From positions 1 to 64,000 of the forward strand of contig NZ_BDBX01000012.1 in assembly GCF_001613205.1 (NCBI RefSeq): 64,000 nt of DNA, written 5' to 3'. This document shows, piece after piece, positions 1-9,745 of the stretch (within the stretch, counting starts at the first letter, position 1; each line of letters opens with the position of its first letter). Under the pieces are notes generated by a model. The model worked only from the letters and a program-made list of their open reading frames with translations. It ran no database searches and was not told where the DNA came from. Source of the stretch: Nocardia sienata NBRC 100364. GTDB lineage: Bacteria > Actinomycetota > Actinomycetes > Mycobacteriales > Mycobacteriaceae. A program made the translations under genes and the position numbers.

Positions 1-136
1 CGCAGGGAGTTACGTCGGCATTCGACGTCGAGGTTCGCATGCCGACTCGATCGCTCGGGGCGACCTCGCATCGGGTCCCGCGAGCAGCCGCGCGCAGTGA
101 GGCCCAAACGGTCGAGCACCGCCGAGGTCACAGGGT

Positions 137-958
137 TCAGCGGCCCTTGTATTCCGGGGTCCGCTTCTCGAAGACCGCCTGAATAGCCTCTGTCAGGTCC
201 TCGGACGGTAGGAAGGCGGCGTTCCAGGCCGAGACGTAGCGCAGGCCTTCGGCTACGGCGGCGGCATTCCGCTGTCCGAGTACGTCTTTCACGCCCTGTA
301 CCACCAGCGGCGGGTTCGCGGCGATATCGCGTGCGGTGGCGTGCGCTGCTTCCAACGCGGCCTCCTGGTCGGCGAAGACATCGTTGACCAGGCCGATCTT
401 CTCCGCGCGAGCGGCGTCGATGTCCTTGGCCGTGAAGGCCAGCTCGCGCAGGTGGCCCTCCGCGATGATGCCGGGCAGGCGCTGTAGCGAGCCCACGTCG
501 GCCACGATGGCGACCTTCGCCTCTCGCAGGCTGAACTTCGCTTCCGCGCTGGCGTAGCGGATATCGGCGGCGGCGATCAGGTCCAGGCCGCCGCCGATGC
601 ACCAGCCGGACACCGCGGCGATCACCGGTTTGCGGCATTCGGCGACGGCGGTGATCGAGGCCTGCAGGCGCCGGATATCGGCGAGGAAATCGGTCCGCGG
701 GGCGGCCAGCGCGCGGTCGGCCATCAGCGGGCCGAAGGTGCCGCTCATCGCGGGCAGATCCAGGCCGTAGGAGAAATTCTTCCCGGAGCCGGTGAGCACG
801 ACGGCCCGGATCCCGGGGTCGGCGTCGAGGCCGTGGAAGATCTCCGGCAGCTCCCGCCAGAAATCCGGGCCCATCGCATTACCTTTACCCGGCCCGGTGA
901 GGGTCACCCGGGCGACGTGATCGTCGGTTTCGACGGTGAAAGCCTGCCAATCTGTCAT
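137..958 (-). CDS. Crotonase-family enoyl-CoA isomerase/hydratase (dienoyl-CoA isomerase-like, EchA21 type)
   Basis: The 273-residue protein is a full-length crotonase-fold enzyme acting on acyl-CoA thioesters in fatty-acid beta-oxidation. The oxyanion-hole loop GWCIGGG lies at residues 118-124. The segment around residues 146-162 (REAKVA..ADVGSLQRLP) keeps Glu146 and Asp154 eight residues apart, the acidic pair that marks delta3,5-delta2,4-dienoyl-CoA isomerases (ECH1) rather than plain hydratases. The start is the ATG at 958, giving a normal family length. It is transcribed leftward, divergent from the YbaK-like gene. The fold is certain from the motifs; the isomerase assignment is inference from the acidic pair. 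Confidence 0.88.
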   Translation of the reverse strand: MTDWQAFTVETDDHVARVTLTGPGKGNAMGPDFWRELPEIFHGLDADPGIRAVVLTGSGKNFSYGLDLPAMSGTFGPLMADRALAAPRTDFLADIRRLQASITAVAECRKPVIAAVSGWCIGGGLDLIAAADIRYASAEAKFSLREAKVAIVADVGSLQRLPGIIAEGHLRELAFTAKDIDAARAEKIGLVNDVFADQEAALEAAHATARDIAANPPLVVQGVKDVLGQRNAAAVAEGLRYVSAWNAAFLPSEDLTEAIQAVFEKRTPEYKGR

Positions 959-1096
959 CTGCCCAGCCTAAGGGGGCGCGGCGGGCGCCGGGCAGCGGCT
1001 CCGGCCCGGGTTCGCGGAATCGTGCGGGGTCGAAGGAGCCCCTCCAGTGCGCGGGAAAGCCGCGCGCGACTCTGCGTATCGCTCTACCCTGTGCCC

Positions 1097-1570
1097 ATGC
1101 GCAGGTCGCTTCCACAGATAACCTGCCGGGTCTCGGATACATTGATCGCCCGTGGCCACCACGGGCTGATCGTCACCGCGCCGGAATCGGCGACCGGTCC
1201 CGCGGAGACCGCCGAGGCGATGGAGGTGGAACTCGGGGCGCTTGTGCATTCGGAGGTCTTCCTACTCGGAGACGAGCCGATCCTGCTGCTGGTCTCGGCG
1301 GCGCACCCGGTGGACCCGGAACGTACCGGCGCGCGCCTCGAGGGCGCGCTGATTCCCGCACCGCCTCATCTGGTGGTGCGCTACACCGGGCAACTGCCGG
1401 GCAGTGTGGCGCCCATCGGTCATCCGGCGAATCTGCCCACCTGGGTGGATTCGCGTCTGTCGGGTCACCGTGAACTGTGGGCTGCCGGCGGCAGCCCGGG
1501 GACCGTCTTCCGCACCTCCTACACCGAGTTGTTGCGGATCACCGCGGGGCTGTCCCTCGACCTGGACTGA
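1097..1570 (+). CDS. YbaK/EbsC (ProX)-family putative aminoacyl-tRNA deacylase
   Basis: The 157-residue protein has the YbaK domain pattern: an N-terminal block ending LLLVSAAHPVDPE, a glycine-rich TGQLPGSVAPIGH segment, and a C-terminal GGSPGTVFRTSYTELLRI motif near residues 130-148. Family members hydrolyse mischarged aminoacyl-tRNAs in trans, for example Cys- or Ala-tRNA(Pro). The ATG at 1097 lies 7 nt after a TACCCT hexamer (1085-1090), the spacing expected of a leaderless actinobacterial promoter; a GTG six bases earlier (1091) is the alternative. The open frame extends further upstream, but that part overlaps the antisense crotonase gene and is unlikely to be coding. The substrate is unknown. 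Confidence 0.8.
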   Translation: MRRSLPQITCRVSDTLIARGHHGLIVTAPESATGPAETAEAMEVELGALVHSEVFLLGDEPILLLVSAAHPVDPERTGARLEGALIPAPPHLVVRYTGQLPGSVAPIGHPANLPTWVDSRLSGHRELWAAGGSPGTVFRTSYTELLRITAGLSLDLD

Positions 1571-1642
1571 CCTCACTCACCGCCTTCCCGGCCAGTGGAC
1601 CGGCCCGCTGCAGCGGGCCGTTCCGGGCGTAGCGTCGGCGAG

Positions 1643-2203
1643 GTGACCGAAGTACCACGGCCCGAGACCGGAATCCGGATCCCCGACGACCTCAGCGGTA
1701 TCACCGCCGAGCAGTACCGCGCCTCGATGCGCCACTACCCGGCCGGGGTCACCATCGTGACGCTCGGCTCGGCCGCCGGCCCGGTCGGTTTCACGGCGAC
1801 CTCGTTCGCCTCGCTGTCCCTGGACCCGCCGCTCGTCTCGTTCAACATCAGCCACACGTCCTCCAGCCTGGAGGCATTGACCGCCGCCGAGTCCGTGGTG
1901 ATCCATTTCCTCGGCGAGCATCAGCGTCATCTGGCCCAGCGCTTCGCCCGGACCGCCGCACACCGGTTCAGCGATCCCGCCCTGTGGAGTGCCCTGGACA
2001 CCGGCGAGCCGGTCCTGCACGGCACCCCGCTGTGGCTGCGCACCACCGTGGAGCAGCTCATCCCGATCGGTGATCACACCTTCGTGGTCGGCCGGGTGGT
2101 CCGGGTGCACGACGACACCGGCGACGAAGCGTCCGCGGCTCCGCTGCTCTATTACAACGGCCGGTACTACCGGCCGACCCTGCTCACCGACGACGTGGAG
2201 TAG
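1643..2203 (+). CDS. Flavin reductase-like, FMN-binding domain protein
   Basis: The 186-residue protein matches the flavin reductase-like split beta-barrel family. YPAGVTIVT near residue 34, [22 protein letters not shown] at about 48-70 and the C-terminal [11 protein letters not shown] segment are the usual FMN- and NAD(P)H-binding blocks. Such proteins supply reduced flavin to a two-component monooxygenase or reduce flavin directly; no partner oxygenase is encoded nearby. The GTG at 1643 is chosen because TAGCGT (1630-1635) ends 7 nt before it, a leaderless layout. An upstream GTG at 1595 would add 16 residues that do not resemble the family. Confidence 0.85.
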   Translation: MTEVPRPETGIRIPDDLSGITAEQYRASMRHYPAGVTIVTLGSAAGPVGFTATSFASLSLDPPLVSFNISHTSSSLEALTAAESVVIHFLGEHQRHLAQRFARTAAHRFSDPALWSALDTGEPVLHGTPLWLRTTVEQLIPIGDHTFVVGRVVRVHDDTGDEASAAPLLYYNGRYYRPTLLTDDVE

Positions 2204-2344
2204 CTGCCCGGCCCGCCCTGCCGACATCGGGTGTTACCCGTCGCCGAGTAATCTGTTCACCCGGTCGACCGCTGTTTGCCCTGCGGTAACCCTCGTATGA
2301 GAGAACCAGTCCGTCGGCTGGGCGATGGAAGGTGGGCCGGACAC

Positions 2345-5300
2345 ATGCGGACGCAGGTGGATGCGGAGAGCGCGCTACGGCGGGCCGAGGCCGCGCCGCC
2401 GGCGCGCACCCTGGTCGATATCGTCGCCGAAACGGCCGCCGAATATCCCGACGCCCCCGCGATCGCCACGTCGGACCGCACGCTGACCTACGCCGAACTG
2501 CGCGCCGAGATCGAGTGTTCGGTCCGGGACCTGGCCGCCGCCGGGGTGGGTCGCGGCGACCGGGTGGGGGTGCGGATGCCCTCGGGCACCTGGGAGCTCT
2601 ACCTGACGATTCTGGCGGTATTGCACGCCGGCGCGGCCTACGTCCCGGTGGACGCCGACGATCCCGAGGAGCGAGCCGAACTGGTCTTCGCCGAGGCCCG
2701 GGTGACGGCCGTGGCGACGGCCGACGGCATCCGCCCGGTAGCCGGACGCCCGGATCCGGCGGAAACCCGCGAAGCCGGCCATGGGAAACCCGGCCAGGTG
2801 CCCACGGTGGACGACTATGCCTGGATCATTTTCACCTCGGGTTCCACGGGCACTCCCAAGGGTGTCGCGGTGACCCATCGCAACGCGGCGGCTTTCGTCG
2901 ACGCCGAAGCCCGCATGTTTCTCCGGGATGCTCCGCTGGGACCGGGCGACCGCGTCCTGGCCGGCCTCTCGGTCGCTTTCGATGCCTCCTGTGAGGAGAT
3001 GTGGCTGGCCTGGCGACACGGCGCCTGCCTGGTGCCCGCGCCGCGCGCGCTGGTCCGTACCGGCGCCGATCTCGGGCCGTGGCTGGTCCGGCAGGGCATC
3101 ACCGTGGTCTCCACCGTGCCGACCCTGGCGGCGACCTGGCCCGCCGAGGCTCTGGAATCGGTCCGATTGTTCATCTTCGGGGGTGAGGCGGTGCCGCCGG
3201 AGCTGGCCGAACGGCTCGCCGATCCCGACCGCGAGGTGTGGAACACCTACGGTCCTACCGAGGCCACCGTGGTCGCCTGCGCCGCGCTGCTGGACGGCAC
3301 CGGGCCGGTGCGGATCGGTCTCCCGCTGGACGGCTGGGATCTGGTGGTGGTCGACGCCGACGGTGTACCGGTCGGCGAAGGCGAGACCGGTGAACTGGTG
3401 ATCGGCGGGGTCGGGCTGGCCCGCTACCTCGATCCGGCCAAGGATGCCGAGAAGTACGCACCCCTGCACACCGTGGGCTGGGACCGCGCCTACCGCAGCG
3501 GCGACCTGGTCCGCAACGAGGAGGCCGGGCTGATCTTCCTCGGCCGGGCCGACGACCAGGTGAAGATCGGCGGCCGCCGGATCGAACTCGGCGAGATCGA
3601 CAACGCGCTACAACACCTGCCCGGAGTCAGCGGCGCGGCCGCCGCGGTCCGGACCACGGCGACCGGTGCGCCGGTCCTGATCGGCTATCTCACCGGTGTC
3701 GGCGAGGACTACGATCTGGCCGCCGCCCGCACCCGGCTCGCCGGGCAGCTCCCGGCCCCGCTGATCCCCCGGCTGGCCATCGTCCCGGAATTGCCTACCC
3801 GCACCTCGGGCAAGGTCGACCGCAACGCGCTGCCCTGGCCCCTCGCCGATGCCGACAGCGGAATCGACCACGGGCTCACCGGCACCGCCGCCTGGGTCGC
3901 GCAATTGTGGACCGATGTCCTCGGCGCCGAGATCACCGGCGCCGACGCCGATTTCTTCGCCCTCGGCGGCGGTTCGCTGTCGGCGGCGCAGCTGGTCACC
4001 GGGCTGCGCGCGCGGTACCCGCAGGTCACGGTGGCCGATGTGTACGACCACCCCCGCCTCGGCGCGCTCACCGAACTGCTCGACCAGAGCGCCCCGGCCG
4101 CTGTCGCGCCGGTGCGTCCGGTCCGCCCCACCCCACCGTCGGCGCAGTGGATCCAGGTGCCGGCCACTGTCGCTCTGACAACGCTGACCGGCCTGCAGTG
4201 GGTCACCTGGCTGGCTGTCGTATCGGGGGTCGCCGCATGGTTCGAGCTGCTGCCCTGGTTGCCGCGCCTGTCCTGGTGGTGGACCGCACTGCTCTTCCTG
4301 ATCTTCATCACCCCGCTCGGCCGGATGGCGATCTGTGTGGTGGGCGCCCGAGCACTACTCGCGGGTGTGCGGCCGGGCAGTTATCCACGCGGCGGTTCGG
4401 TACACCTGCGGCTGTGGGCGGCGGTCCGACTCTCGGAGGCCAGCGGGGCGGAGAACCTCTCCGGAGCGCCGTGGATGGTCCCCTTCGCCCGGGCCCTCGG
4501 CGCGAAGGTGGGCAAGGGCGTCGATCTGCACACGCTGCCTCCGGTCACCGGCATGCTCGAACTAGGCGACGGTTGCAGTGTCGAACCCGAGGTCGACCTG
4601 TCCGGCTACTGGATCGACGGCGATACCGTGCACATCGGTTCCATCGTCGTCGGCCGGGGCGCGGTGGTGGGCGCCCGGTCCGTGCTGCTGCCCGGAACCC
4701 GGATCGGCCGCGACGCCGTGATCGCGGCGGGTTCGGCGGTGTCGGGCAAGGTCAAAGCCGGTCAGGAATGGGCCGGTTCACCGGCAGTGAAGGTCGGGAA
4801 GGCCCGCCACCGCTGGCCCGCGCAGACGCCGGAGCGAGCCGTGCACTGGGTTTTGGCCTTCGGGATCGGTTCGCTGGCGTTGGGAGCGCTGCCGCTGTTC
4901 GGGCTCGCGGCGGGTCTGGCCGTGATCGCCTGGGGTATCCGGGACACCGTGGATTTCGCGGGCGCCGTGCTGCCCGCCTTCCTGTGGCTGCCGGTCGCCA
5001 CTGTGTTCAGCCTGGTGGTCTACGCGGTCGCGACCGTCATCGCGGTCCGGCTGCTCGGTATCGGACTCACCGAGGGCTATCATCCGGTGCGTAGCCGGGT
5101 CGGCTGGCAGGTCTGGGTCACCGAACGCCTGCTGGACTCCGCCCGCACTTTCCTGTTCCCGCTCTACGCCTCGCTGCTCACTCCGATCTGGCTGCGTCTG
5201 CTGGGCGCGAAGGTCGGCAAACGGGTCGAGGCGTCCACGGTGCTGCTGCTGCCCAAGTTCACCACCGTCGCCGACGGCGCCTTCCTGGCCGATGACACCA

Positions 5301-6265
5301 TGGTCGCCGGTTACGAGCTCGGCGGGGGCTGGCTGCGCATCGGCGAGGCCAAGGTCGGCAAACGCGCGTTCCTCGGCAATTCCGGGATGGCCGCGCCCGG
5401 TCGGCGGGTACCGAAGAACGGACTTGTCGCGGTGCTGTCGGCAGCGCCGAGCAAGGCGAAGGCCGGCTCGTCGTGGCTGGGCAGCCCGCCGGTCCGGTTG
5501 CGCCGGGCCGCGGGTACCGCCGATACCGACCGCACCTTCGATCCGCCGCTGCGGCTGCGTGTCTTCCGGAGTGCGTTCGAAACCTGCCGCCTCGCCGCGG
5601 TCGTGGTGACCTTCGCCATCGGTCTCGGGGTCCTGCTGGCGCTGGCCCGGCTGGCCGGCCGTTTCGGCTATCCGGCCGCCGCAGTGCTGTCCGGGGTGGT
5701 GCTGATGGTCGCGGGAGCGGTGGCCTGTGCGAGCGCGGTCACCGCGAAATGGGTGCTGGTCGGGCGGATCCGGGCCGGTGAGCATCCGCTGTGGAGTTCG
5801 TTCGTCTGGCGTAACGAGGTATCGGACGCGTTCGTGGAAACCGTCGCGGCACCGTGGTTCGCCCGCGCGGCGACCGGTACGCCCGTACTGAACCTCTGGT
5901 TGCGCGCGCTCGGCGCGAAAATCGGCCGCGGGGTATGGTGCGAATCCTATTGGCTTCCGGAGGCAGACCTGGTGACACTCGGTGACGGCGCGACCGTGGA
6001 ACGCGGCTGCGTGGTGCAGACCCACCTGTTCCACGACCGCATCATGGCCATGGACACCGTGACCCTGGAGCCCGGCGCCACCCTCGGGCCGCACTGCGTC
6101 GCCCTGCCCGCCGCCACTCTCGGCGCGGCCGCCACCGTGGGCCCCGCGTCGCTGGTGATGCGCGGCGATTCCGTACCGGCCTCCACCAGATGGTGGGGCA
6201 ACCCCATCGCCCCCTGGGCCGGGCCGGCGGCCGGCCCCGAATCCGACGAGGACACCGACAGCTGA
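2345..6265 (+). CDS. Pls/PosA-type NRPS-like protein: adenylation, carrier protein and membrane/hexapeptide-repeat terminal domain
   Basis: From the ATG at 2345 the protein is 1,306 residues. An AMP-binding adenylation domain fills about residues 20-490: core A3 IFTSGSTGTPKG near 160, A5 YGPTEATV, A8 GRADDQVKIGG.RIELGEI, A10 lysine in TSGKVDRNALPW near 490. A carrier domain follows, with LGGGSLSA placing the phosphopantetheine serine near 544. There is no condensation or thioesterase domain. The remaining 700 residues alternate hydrophobic segments (about 608-665, 832-905, 1082-1138) with three left-handed beta-helix hexapeptide blocks (about 718-815, 950-1050, 1185-1275). This is the architecture of epsilon-poly-L-lysine synthetase and related membrane homopolymer ligases. 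An amino-acid-activating, membrane-bound peptide synthetase is inferred; the substrate is unknown. An ATG at 2297 is an alternative start. The stop shares a base with the next gene's start. Confidence 0.9.
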   Translation: MRTQVDAESALRRAEAAPPARTLVDIVAETAAEYPDAPAIATSDRTLTYAELRAEIECSVRDLAAAGVGRGDRVGVRMPSGTWELYLTILAVLHAGAAYVPVDADDPEERAELVFAEARVTAVATADGIRPVAGRPDPAETREAGHGKPGQVPTVDDYAWIIFTSGSTGTPKGVAVTHRNAAAFVDAEARMFLRDAPLGPGDRVLAGLSVAFDASCEEMWLAWRHGACLVPAPRALVRTGADLGPWLVRQGITVVSTVPTLAATWPAEALESVRLFIFGGEAVPPELAERLADPDREVWNTYGPTEATVVACAALLDGTGPVRIGLPLDGWDLVVVDADGVPVGEGETGELVIGGVGLARYLDPAKDAEKYAPLHTVGWDRAYRSGDLVRNEEAGLIFLGRADDQVKIGGRRIELGEIDNALQHLPGVSGAAAAVRTTATGAPVLIGYLTGVGEDYDLAAARTRLAGQLPAPLIPRLAIVPELPTRTSGKVDRNALPWPLADADSGIDHGLTGTAAWVAQLWTDVLGAEITGADADFFALGGGSLSAAQLVTGLRARYPQVTVADVYDHPRLGALTELLDQSAPAAVAPVRPVRPTPPSAQWIQVPATVALTTLTGLQWVTWLAVVSGVAAWFELLPWLPRLSWWWTALLFLIFITPLGRMAICVVGARALLAGVRPGSYPRGGSVHLRLWAAVRLSEASGAENLSGAPWMVPFARALGAKVGKGVDLHTLPPVTGMLELGDGCSVEPEVDLSGYWIDGDTVHIGSIVVGRGAVVGARSVLLPGTRIGRDAVIAAGSAVSGKVKAGQEWAGSPAVKVGKARHRWPAQTPERAVHWVLAFGIGSLALGALPLFGLAAGLAVIAWGIRDTVDFAGAVLPAFLWLPVATVFSLVVYAVATVIAVRLLGIGLTEGYHPVRSRVGWQVWVTERLLDSARTFLFPLYASLLTPIWLRLLGAKVGKRVEASTVLLLPKFTTVADGAFLADDTMVAGYELGGGWLRIGEAKVGKRAFLGNSGMAAPGRRVPKNGLVAVLSAAPSKAKAGSSWLGSPPVRLRRAAGTADTDRTFDPPLRLRVFRSAFETCRLAAVVVTFAIGLGVLLALARLAGRFGYPAAAVLSGVVLMVAGAVACASAVTAKWVLVGRIRAGEHPLWSSFVWRNEVSDAFVETVAAPWFARAATGTPVLNLWLRALGAKIGRGVWCESYWLPEADLVTLGDGATVERGCVVQTHLFHDRIMAMDTVTLEPGATLGPHCVALPAATLGAAATVGPASLVMRGDSVPASTRWWGNPIAPWAGPAAGPESDEDTDS

Positions 6266-7620
6266 TGGGGAGCAGGTTCTACGACGCCCCCATCGACGAC
6301 TATCTACCGCAGAACGGGAACAGGGGCTATCGGGTATCGCGGTACGAACTGGACCTGAACTACAAGGTGTCCAGTAACCGGCTCGCGGGGCGGGCCGAGA
6401 TCACCGCCGTCACCACCGCCGAGCGCCCACGCTTCTCGCTCGACCTGTCACAAGCCCTCGCGGTGTCGAAGGTGCTGGTCAACGGCGGCAAAGCCGGTAA
6501 GTACACCCACCAGCGCGGCAAGCTCACCGTCACCCCGCGTGAGCGGATACCCGCGGGCGGGATCCTGCAACTGGTCGTGCAGTACGCCGGCGCGCCGAAA
6601 CCGGTACGTGGACCCTGGGGCGAGGTCGGCTGGGAAGAGCTCACCGAGGGGGCGCTGGTGGCCAGCCAGCCCAACGGCGCCGCGTCCTGGTTTCCCTGCG
6701 ACGACCATCCCAGTTCCAAGGCGAGCTACCGGATCTCCATCACCACCGATACCCCGTACTTCACCCTCGCCAACGGCGAACTGGCCGGTAAGCAGACCAA
6801 AGCCGGTCAGACCACCTGGGTCTACGAACAGACCGAGCCGATGGCGAGCTACCTGGCCACTGTGCAGATCGGGCGCTACCGCAGACACCAGCTCACCGAC
6901 CGGCGCACGCCCGTCCCGATCCACGCGGTGATACCGGCGTCGCTGCGCGCGGCCTTCGACCACGATTTCGCCCGGCAACCCGAGATGATGTCGGTGTTCA
7001 GCGAGCTGTTCGGCCCGTATCCGTTCCAGAGCTATTCGGTCGTGGTCACCGAGGACGAACTCGAGATCCCGATCGAGGCGCAGGGTATATCCGTATTCGG
7101 CGCCAACCACTGCGACGGTCGCCGCGGGGCCGAACGCCTGGTCGCGCACGAACTCGCCCACCAGTGGTTCGGTAACAGCCTCACCATCCGGCATTGGTGC
7201 GATATCTGGTTGCACGAGGGTTTCGCCTGCTACGCGGAGTGGATCTGGTCGGAGGCCGCGCACGGGCCCAGCGCCGATCAGCTCGCCCGCGCGGCCTGGC
7301 ACACCCTGCGCCGGGAACCCCAGAACATCGTGGTCGGTGATCCGGGCCCCGAGCTGATGTTCGACGACCGCGTCTACAAACGCGGCGCCCTCACGCTCCA
7401 CGCGTTGCGGCTGGAGCTGGGCGATACCGCGTTCTTCCGGCTCATCCGCGAGTGGACCGCCCGCCACCGGCACGCCTCGGTCTCCACCGAGGAGTTCACC
7501 GACCTGGTCGGCCACTACAGCGTCATGCCCATGCAGCCGCTGTGGCAGCAGTGGCTCTATGCCGAACCGCTCCCGCAGCTGCCGCCGCTCGGCGGGAGCG
7601 CGGGTCAGAACACCAGGTAG
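6265..7620 (+). CDS. Short M1-family zinc metallopeptidase
   Basis: The 451-residue protein is a gluzincin. HELAH at residues 295-299 and Glu318 form the HEXXH-X18-E zinc site, and WLHEGFACYAEW is typical of M1 peptidases. The N-terminal half is the M1 beta-saddle. The usual GAMEN exopeptidase loop is replaced by EAQGISVFG. The protein stops after the catalytic domain and lacks the long C-terminal helical domain of PepN (about 860 residues). The ATG shares its A with the upstream TGA (TGATG), so translation should be coupled to the NRPS-like gene. The tail overlaps the convergent small gene by 16 nt. Trimming or turnover of the NRPS-like product is possible but speculative. No signal peptide is visible. 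Confidence 0.88.
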   Translation: MGSRFYDAPIDDYLPQNGNRGYRVSRYELDLNYKVSSNRLAGRAEITAVTTAERPRFSLDLSQALAVSKVLVNGGKAGKYTHQRGKLTVTPRERIPAGGILQLVVQYAGAPKPVRGPWGEVGWEELTEGALVASQPNGAASWFPCDDHPSSKASYRISITTDTPYFTLANGELAGKQTKAGQTTWVYEQTEPMASYLATVQIGRYRRHQLTDRRTPVPIHAVIPASLRAAFDHDFARQPEMMSVFSELFGPYPFQSYSVVVTEDELEIPIEAQGISVFGANHCDGRRGAERLVAHELAHQWFGNSLTIRHWCDIWLHEGFACYAEWIWSEAAHGPSADQLARAAWHTLRREPQNIVVGDPGPELMFDDRVYKRGALTLHALRLELGDTAFFRLIREWTARHRHASVSTEEFTDLVGHYSVMPMQPLWQQWLYAEPLPQLPPLGGSAGQNTR

Positions 7621-7793
7621 CGGCCCGCGAGTTGTTCGACGAGCGGGTCGTCCTCGGCGACGCTGTTCAGCGCCTCGAGGTCGGCGACCACCGAGATGAG
7701 CCGTGGATCCTCGGGTTCGGCGCCCACCGGGCCGTCTTCGGTCAGTTGCCGCAGCAATTTGTCGCGTATCCGGTCCTTGAGTGAATCGCGCAT
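7605..7793 (-). CDS. Small conserved-looking protein of unknown function
   Basis: This 62-residue acidic protein starts at the ATG at 7793 (MRDSLKDRIRDKLLRQL) and ends with the hydrophobic sequence AGRYLVF. It has no cysteines, membrane segment or recognised domain. An amphipathic N-terminal helix is likely from the spacing of basic and leucine residues. It lies just downstream of the DUF2752 gene on the same strand and may be co-transcribed with it. Its 3' end overlaps the convergent peptidase gene by 16 nt. The open frame continues upstream into the DUF2752 gene in a different frame, so the ATG is the sensible start. Confidence 0.6.
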   Translation of the reverse strand: MRDSLKDRIRDKLLRQLTEDGPVGAEPEDPRLISVVADLEALNSVAEDDPLVEQLAGRYLVF

Positions 7794-7807
7794 TCGAACC
7801 TCGTCTG

Positions 7808-8296
7808 TCAGACCGGCGTCAGCCAGGTGCCCCAGGGGGTGTTGCGCACCACGGTGTAGACGGCGATCGAGCCGAGCAGCGTCCACATCGTGAGGCTGCT
7901 GATCCCCGGCAGACGTGGTCCTTCACCCCGCCATGCGCGGATCGCCCAATCAACCACCCACAACGCGTAGAGCGTCAGTACCGGCAGCGCCAGCAGGTTG
8001 CTGTGCAGGGAATCGACGATATGTCCCTCGGTCAGGTTGTGTACTGCGCGCATACCCCCGCAACCCGGGCAGTACACACCGAACAGGGCATAGACCGGGC
8101 ACAGCCCGTACGCGCCCTCGATATGCGGGTCCCGGACGTGCAGCAACAGCACCGCCGCCGCCCCTACGGTGGCCGCCGCCGCGGGCAGCAGCAGCCCGCG
8201 CCATCGTGCACCGCTGTCCGGCCCGGCCGCTTCCGGAACCCGTTGGCCCACCAGCTCGCGCGGGTCGGCTGCGTCCGAGTCGTTCACGACCTTCAC
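7808..8296 (-). CDS. DUF2752 membrane protein
   Basis: The 162-residue protein carries the DUF2752 signature: CPVYALFGVYCPGCGGMRAVHNL at about residues 83-105, flanked by hydrophobic helices (about 36-52, 115-135, 140-158). Three or four membrane segments are visible. The conserved CPxCGGMRA block suggests a redox or metal site, but the family function is unknown. The start is a GTG at 8296. The gene is divergent from the alpha/beta hydrolase at 8552, with about 250 bp between the two starts. Confidence 0.82.
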   Translation of the reverse strand: MKVVNDSDAADPRELVGQRVPEAAGPDSGARWRGLLLPAAAATVGAAAVLLLHVRDPHIEGAYGLCPVYALFGVYCPGCGGMRAVHNLTEGHIVDSLHSNLLALPVLTLYALWVVDWAIRAWRGEGPRLPGISSLTMWTLLGSIAVYTVVRNTPWGTWLTPV

Positions 8297-8551
8297 GGTA
8301 GTCGCGGCCCACGGGTTGACGCCACAACCACCGGAGGTGCTTGCTCCGGTTGCATTTATACCGGCCCTGGTTGCGTCGAACAGGCATAGATCATCCGGAG
8401 AATGGGCACCCCTGAGCTAACAGCGCCCCGTGCCGCACCGATATTCGGGACAAGCAACACATCCCGGACGAGGAGAACCGGAACTGCGCTTGCTCTTGTA
8501 AGCACCCAGCTTGCAGGGTTACCGTGTCAGCAGGCACAAAGGAGTGTTCTG

Positions 8552-9604
8552 ATGCTGGTGAAATCGATAACGGCGCTGTCGCAGGCGCATCAAGGCGCGC
8601 TGACCGCCCCGTACCGAGCGACGTTGCGCGCGCGCCGATTCCGGACGGCCCACTACAACGCGCCGGCCGCCCATCCCGAGGTCGTTTCCGTCACCACTGC
8701 CGACGGCGCCCGCCTGCGAGTGCACTCCTACGGTCCCGCCGATGCCGAGCCGATCGTGCTCATCCACGGCTGGAGCTGCTGTATCGAGTACTGGCACCCC
8801 CAGATCAACGCCTTCGCCGACCGCTACCGCGTGATCGCCTACGACCAGCGCGGCCACGGCGACAGCACCCTCGGTCGCGCACCGCTGGGCGACCGCAGCC
8901 TCGCCGACGATCTCGCCGCCGTCCTCGACGCGACCCTGCGGCCGGGTGAGCAGGCCCTGCTGGTCGGGCACAGCATGGGCGGTATCACCCTGCAGGCCTG
9001 GGCCGCTCGCCATCCCGGCCAGGTGGAGCGGCAAGCCCGCGGGGTCGTACTGGCCAACACCACCTCGGGCAATATCCGTTACGACACCGATCTGCTACCG
9101 CTGCTGAACAAGCCGCTCAGCCTGGGAAGCCAGCCGCTGAGCCTGCTCGGGTCGCCGATCCGGCTGCCGATGATCGTCGCCGAGTCCCTGCTCACCACAC
9201 CCCTTCCCCTGCCCGGTGGTTGGGCAGCCCGCGAGATCCTGAAAGAACGCATCATGGCCCGCGGCGCCACCAACGAACAGGCCGAATTCGCCCTGAACAT
9301 CGTGCGTTCGTGCCGTCCGCTGGCTCGCGGCCGGCATGCTGCGATCCTGGCGGATCTGCAGCTCGGAGCGGCCGCGGCGAATCTGACCGTGCCCACCACG
9401 ATCATCGCCGGCCGCTACGACCGCCTGCTGCCCGAACGGATGTCGCGTCTCATTGCCGACACCATGATCGAGGCCGGTCACCCGCCCGATTACCAGGTCT
9501 GGCCCACCGGCCACCTGGGCAATATCGAGCGGATCGACCATTTCAACAACGAGCTGACCGCCATCCTGAACCGCACCAGCCCCCGGTCCGCGGCCGCGGG
9601 CTGA
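8552..9604 (+). CDS. Alpha/beta-hydrolase fold protein
   Basis: The 350-residue protein has a canonical alpha/beta-hydrolase core. VLIHGWSCC supplies the oxyanion hole, GHSMGG places the nucleophile at Ser141, IIAGRYDRLLP contains the acidic residue, and PTGHLGN contains the catalytic histidine. An N-terminal extension of about 40 basic residues precedes the fold, without a clear signal peptide. The ATG at 8552 is preceded by AAAGGAG (8538-8544), a good ribosome-binding site, which decides it over an upstream in-frame GTG or ATG. Esterase, lipase or haloperoxidase-like activity is plausible; the substrate cannot be told. The gene stands alone. Confidence 0.85.
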   Translation: MLVKSITALSQAHQGALTAPYRATLRARRFRTAHYNAPAAHPEVVSVTTADGARLRVHSYGPADAEPIVLIHGWSCCIEYWHPQINAFADRYRVIAYDQRGHGDSTLGRAPLGDRSLADDLAAVLDATLRPGEQALLVGHSMGGITLQAWAARHPGQVERQARGVVLANTTSGNIRYDTDLLPLLNKPLSLGSQPLSLLGSPIRLPMIVAESLLTTPLPLPGGWAAREILKERIMARGATNEQAEFALNIVRSCRPLARGRHAAILADLQLGAAAANLTVPTTIIAGRYDRLLPERMSRLIADTMIEAGHPPDYQVWPTGHLGNIERIDHFNNELTAILNRTSPRSAAAG

Positions 9605-9745
9605 GCGGGAAGTCCCCGAGTCCGGTCAGTGTCGCCCGGCTCGGTGGACCCTCCGCATTCGCCGGCCCCCTACTCGCGAAGACCGGAATACCGCTTGCGG
9701 CGCGTCGTTGCACGCAATGACGAACGCAACCGATAGGACTGGACT

